64,000 bases of DNA from JBGAPI01 sp044221335 (GTDB taxonomy: Bacteria > Pseudomonadota > Gammaproteobacteria > Xanthomonadales > Ahniellaceae): positions 12,920 to 76,919 of the forward strand of contig JBGAPI010000024.1 in the NCBI GenBank assembly GCA_044221335.1. Direction: 5' to 3'. Shown here piece after piece: positions 62,881 through 64,000 of the stretch (its first letter is position 1; each line of letters starts with the position of its first letter). The notes under the pieces were generated by a model. The model was not told where the DNA came from. It ran no database searches and worked only from the letters and a program-made list of their open reading frames with translations. Made by a program: the position numbers and the translations under genes.

Positions 62881-63669
62881 ATGACTCCCCTGTCGACCTT
62901 GCTGTCCCGGATGACCCCGACCGACGAGGGCCTGAGCCTCGTCATTCCGCCGGACTGGATGCAGGGCCGCAGCGCCTTCGGAGGACTGCAGGGCGCGCTG
63001 GTGGTCGCCGCGATGCAGGGCAAGGTCGAAGCGGGACTGCCGCTGCGCTCGCTGCAGATGAGCTTCATCGCGCCGGTCGGCGGCGACGGCATCCGCACCC
63101 GCGCGAGCGTGCTGCGCACCGGCAGCAGCGCGGTGCAGGTCGAGGCGCGGATCCTCGACGGCGAGGCCACCGCCGCGCACGCCATCGGGATCTTCGGCCG
63201 GCCGCGCACCTCGAAGGTCGCGCGGCTGCCGGAGCGCCCGGAGCTCGGTGACCTGCCGCGACGGCCCCTGCCTTTCCTCGCCGGCGTCGTACCGAACTTC
63301 ATGCAGCATTTCGACGTGACCTGGCGCGTCGGCGGCTTCCCGTTCAGCGGCGACCCGACGCCGGGCTATGTCATCGACCTCGCGATGCACGACCGCGGCA
63401 ACGCCAGCCTCGCCCACCTGATCGCGATCGCCGACTTCGTACCGCCGGTCGCGCTGTCGATGCTCGACCGCCCGGCGCCGGGCAGCTCGCTGACCTGGAT
63501 GCTGGAACTCCTGCGCGAGGACTTCGATCAGCTGCCGCTGACCGGCTGGCGGGTGGACACCGACATGGTCGCCGCCCGCGACGGCTACATCAGCCAGAGC
63601 ACGCGGATCTGGGCGCCGGACGGCGGCATCGCGGCTTTGTCGCGACAGGCGATGGTCGTGTTCGGGTAG
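62881..63669 (+). CDS. TesB-like acyl-CoA thioesterase
   Basis: A 262-residue double-hotdog thioesterase (4HBT_3/TesB-like). The first hotdog is about residues 1-115 (GRSAFGGLQGALVVAAMQG and LQMSFIAPVGGDGIRTRASVLR). The second is about 130-262 (GYISQSTRIWAPDGGIAALSRQAMVVF). Members hydrolyse acyl-CoA of varied length. The ATG was chosen at MTPLSTLLSRM, the usual family start. Its stop TAG precedes GACGACCC, about ten bases before the terminal palindrome. Confidence 0.88.
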   Translation: MTPLSTLLSRMTPTDEGLSLVIPPDWMQGRSAFGGLQGALVVAAMQGKVEAGLPLRSLQMSFIAPVGGDGIRTRASVLRTGSSAVQVEARILDGEATAAHAIGIFGRPRTSKVARLPERPELGDLPRRPLPFLAGVVPNFMQHFDVTWRVGGFPFSGDPTPGYVIDLAMHDRGNASLAHLIAIADFVPPVALSMLDRPAPGSSLTWMLELLREDFDQLPLTGWRVDTDMVAARDGYISQSTRIWAPDGGIAALSRQAMVVFG

Positions 63670-63679
63670 GACGACCCGT

Positions 63680-64000
63680 CGGCACCGACGCGAGGCGATT
63701 CGTTCCCTCGCGCCGGGCCATCCCCGGCCCCGTCATTGCGAGCGCCGCGAACGCGCGGCGACTCGGGCTGCTGCGCCGGGAGATTCCCCTTCCGTCATTG
63801 CGAGCGCAGCGAAGCAATCCAGTGCCTTTCGCTGTTGTCGGAGTCAGAGCAAAGGCACTGGATTGCTTCGCTGCGCTCGCGATGACGGAAGGGGAATCTC
63901 CCGGCGCAACAGCCCGAGTCGCCGCGCGTTCGCGGCGCTCGCAATGACGGGGCCGGGGATGGCCCGGCGCGAGGGAACGAATCGCCTCGCGTCGGTGCCG
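63680..64000. repeat. 321-bp near-perfect palindrome at the window end
   Basis: Bases 63680-63830 and 63850-64000 are reverse complements with only a few mismatches, centred near 63840. Family A copy 5 (63792-63888) forms the centre and half-copies of the same repeat lie in each arm. The outer arms CGGCACCGACGCGAGGCG close the stem at the very edge, so it may extend past the window. No gene is seen in it. Confidence 0.9.

Noticed and set aside
60721..63417. 898-codon minus-strand frame spanning two genes and the thioesterase antisense
   Set aside because: The real product begins at 61293. The rest is shadow of the desaturase (other frame) and the thioesterase (other strand).

Overview
The window reads as one chromosomal segment of a high-GC gammaproteobacterium of the Xanthomonadales/Lysobacterales type. 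This is inferred from three things: gene content (fused ThrA, a short BamC-like lipoprotein after dapA, a thiS-thiG-trmB run, winged-helix/PD40 sensors, IPTL-like protein tails), very high GC, and heavy GTG/TGA use. No RNA genes, CRISPR array or intact mobile element were seen. Almost everything is housekeeping metabolism, sensing and secreted proteins.

Layout. 1-1.6 kb: trpF and a truncated trpB (minus strand). 2-8.1 kb: an SRPBCC/GyrI-like protein, then a four-gene Gld-type ABC export set (ATPase, permease, GldG-like, DUF4340). 8.1-10.7 kb: Rieske protein, small membrane protein, AraC-Ogt DNA repair protein, EamA exporter. 11-12.8 kb: a LuxR/HPK7-type two-component pair with an 18-bp palindrome upstream. 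13-14.7 kb: a coupled trio of acetyltransferase, HEXXH protein and membrane protein. 14.8-18.6 kb: a secreted NHL propeller and a frameshifted winged-helix/PD40 sensor. 19-22.2 kb: a small zinc-site protein, an SLC13/TrkA-C transporter and a hydrolase. 22.3-24.2 kb: thiS-thiG-trmB. 24.7-31.5 kb: serC-serA-lipoprotein-pheA-hisC-aroA, which links serine and aromatic synthesis. 31.5-33.7 kb: a repeat-rich gap with a dead IS110 transposase. 33.7-46.2 kb: a giant subtilase, DUF2333, an esterase, an acetyltransferase, a beta-helix protein, PIN-PhoH and GcvR. 46.4-54.2 kb: dapA-bamC, a PP2C phosphatase, fadH, a NUDIX hydrolase and a second propeller. 54.5-59.9 kb: the thr operon (leader-thrA-small ORF-thrB-thrC). 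60-63.7 kb: membrane proteins, sterol desaturase and thioesterase. The window ends in a 321-bp near-perfect palindrome.

The most unusual feature is the intergenic sequence. At least six families of short GC-rich palindromes occupy most gaps. In many cases the TAG at a repeat's edge is the stop codon of the flanking gene: I count nine genes with TAGGGC, plus aroA and two membrane-protein genes with related edges. Between the second propeller gene and thrC, one tandem array runs exactly from one stop codon to the other. This association is the best candidate for something undescribed. Other points worth checking are a candidate threonine attenuator before thrA and an apparently internally deleted 66-codon gene inside the thr operon.
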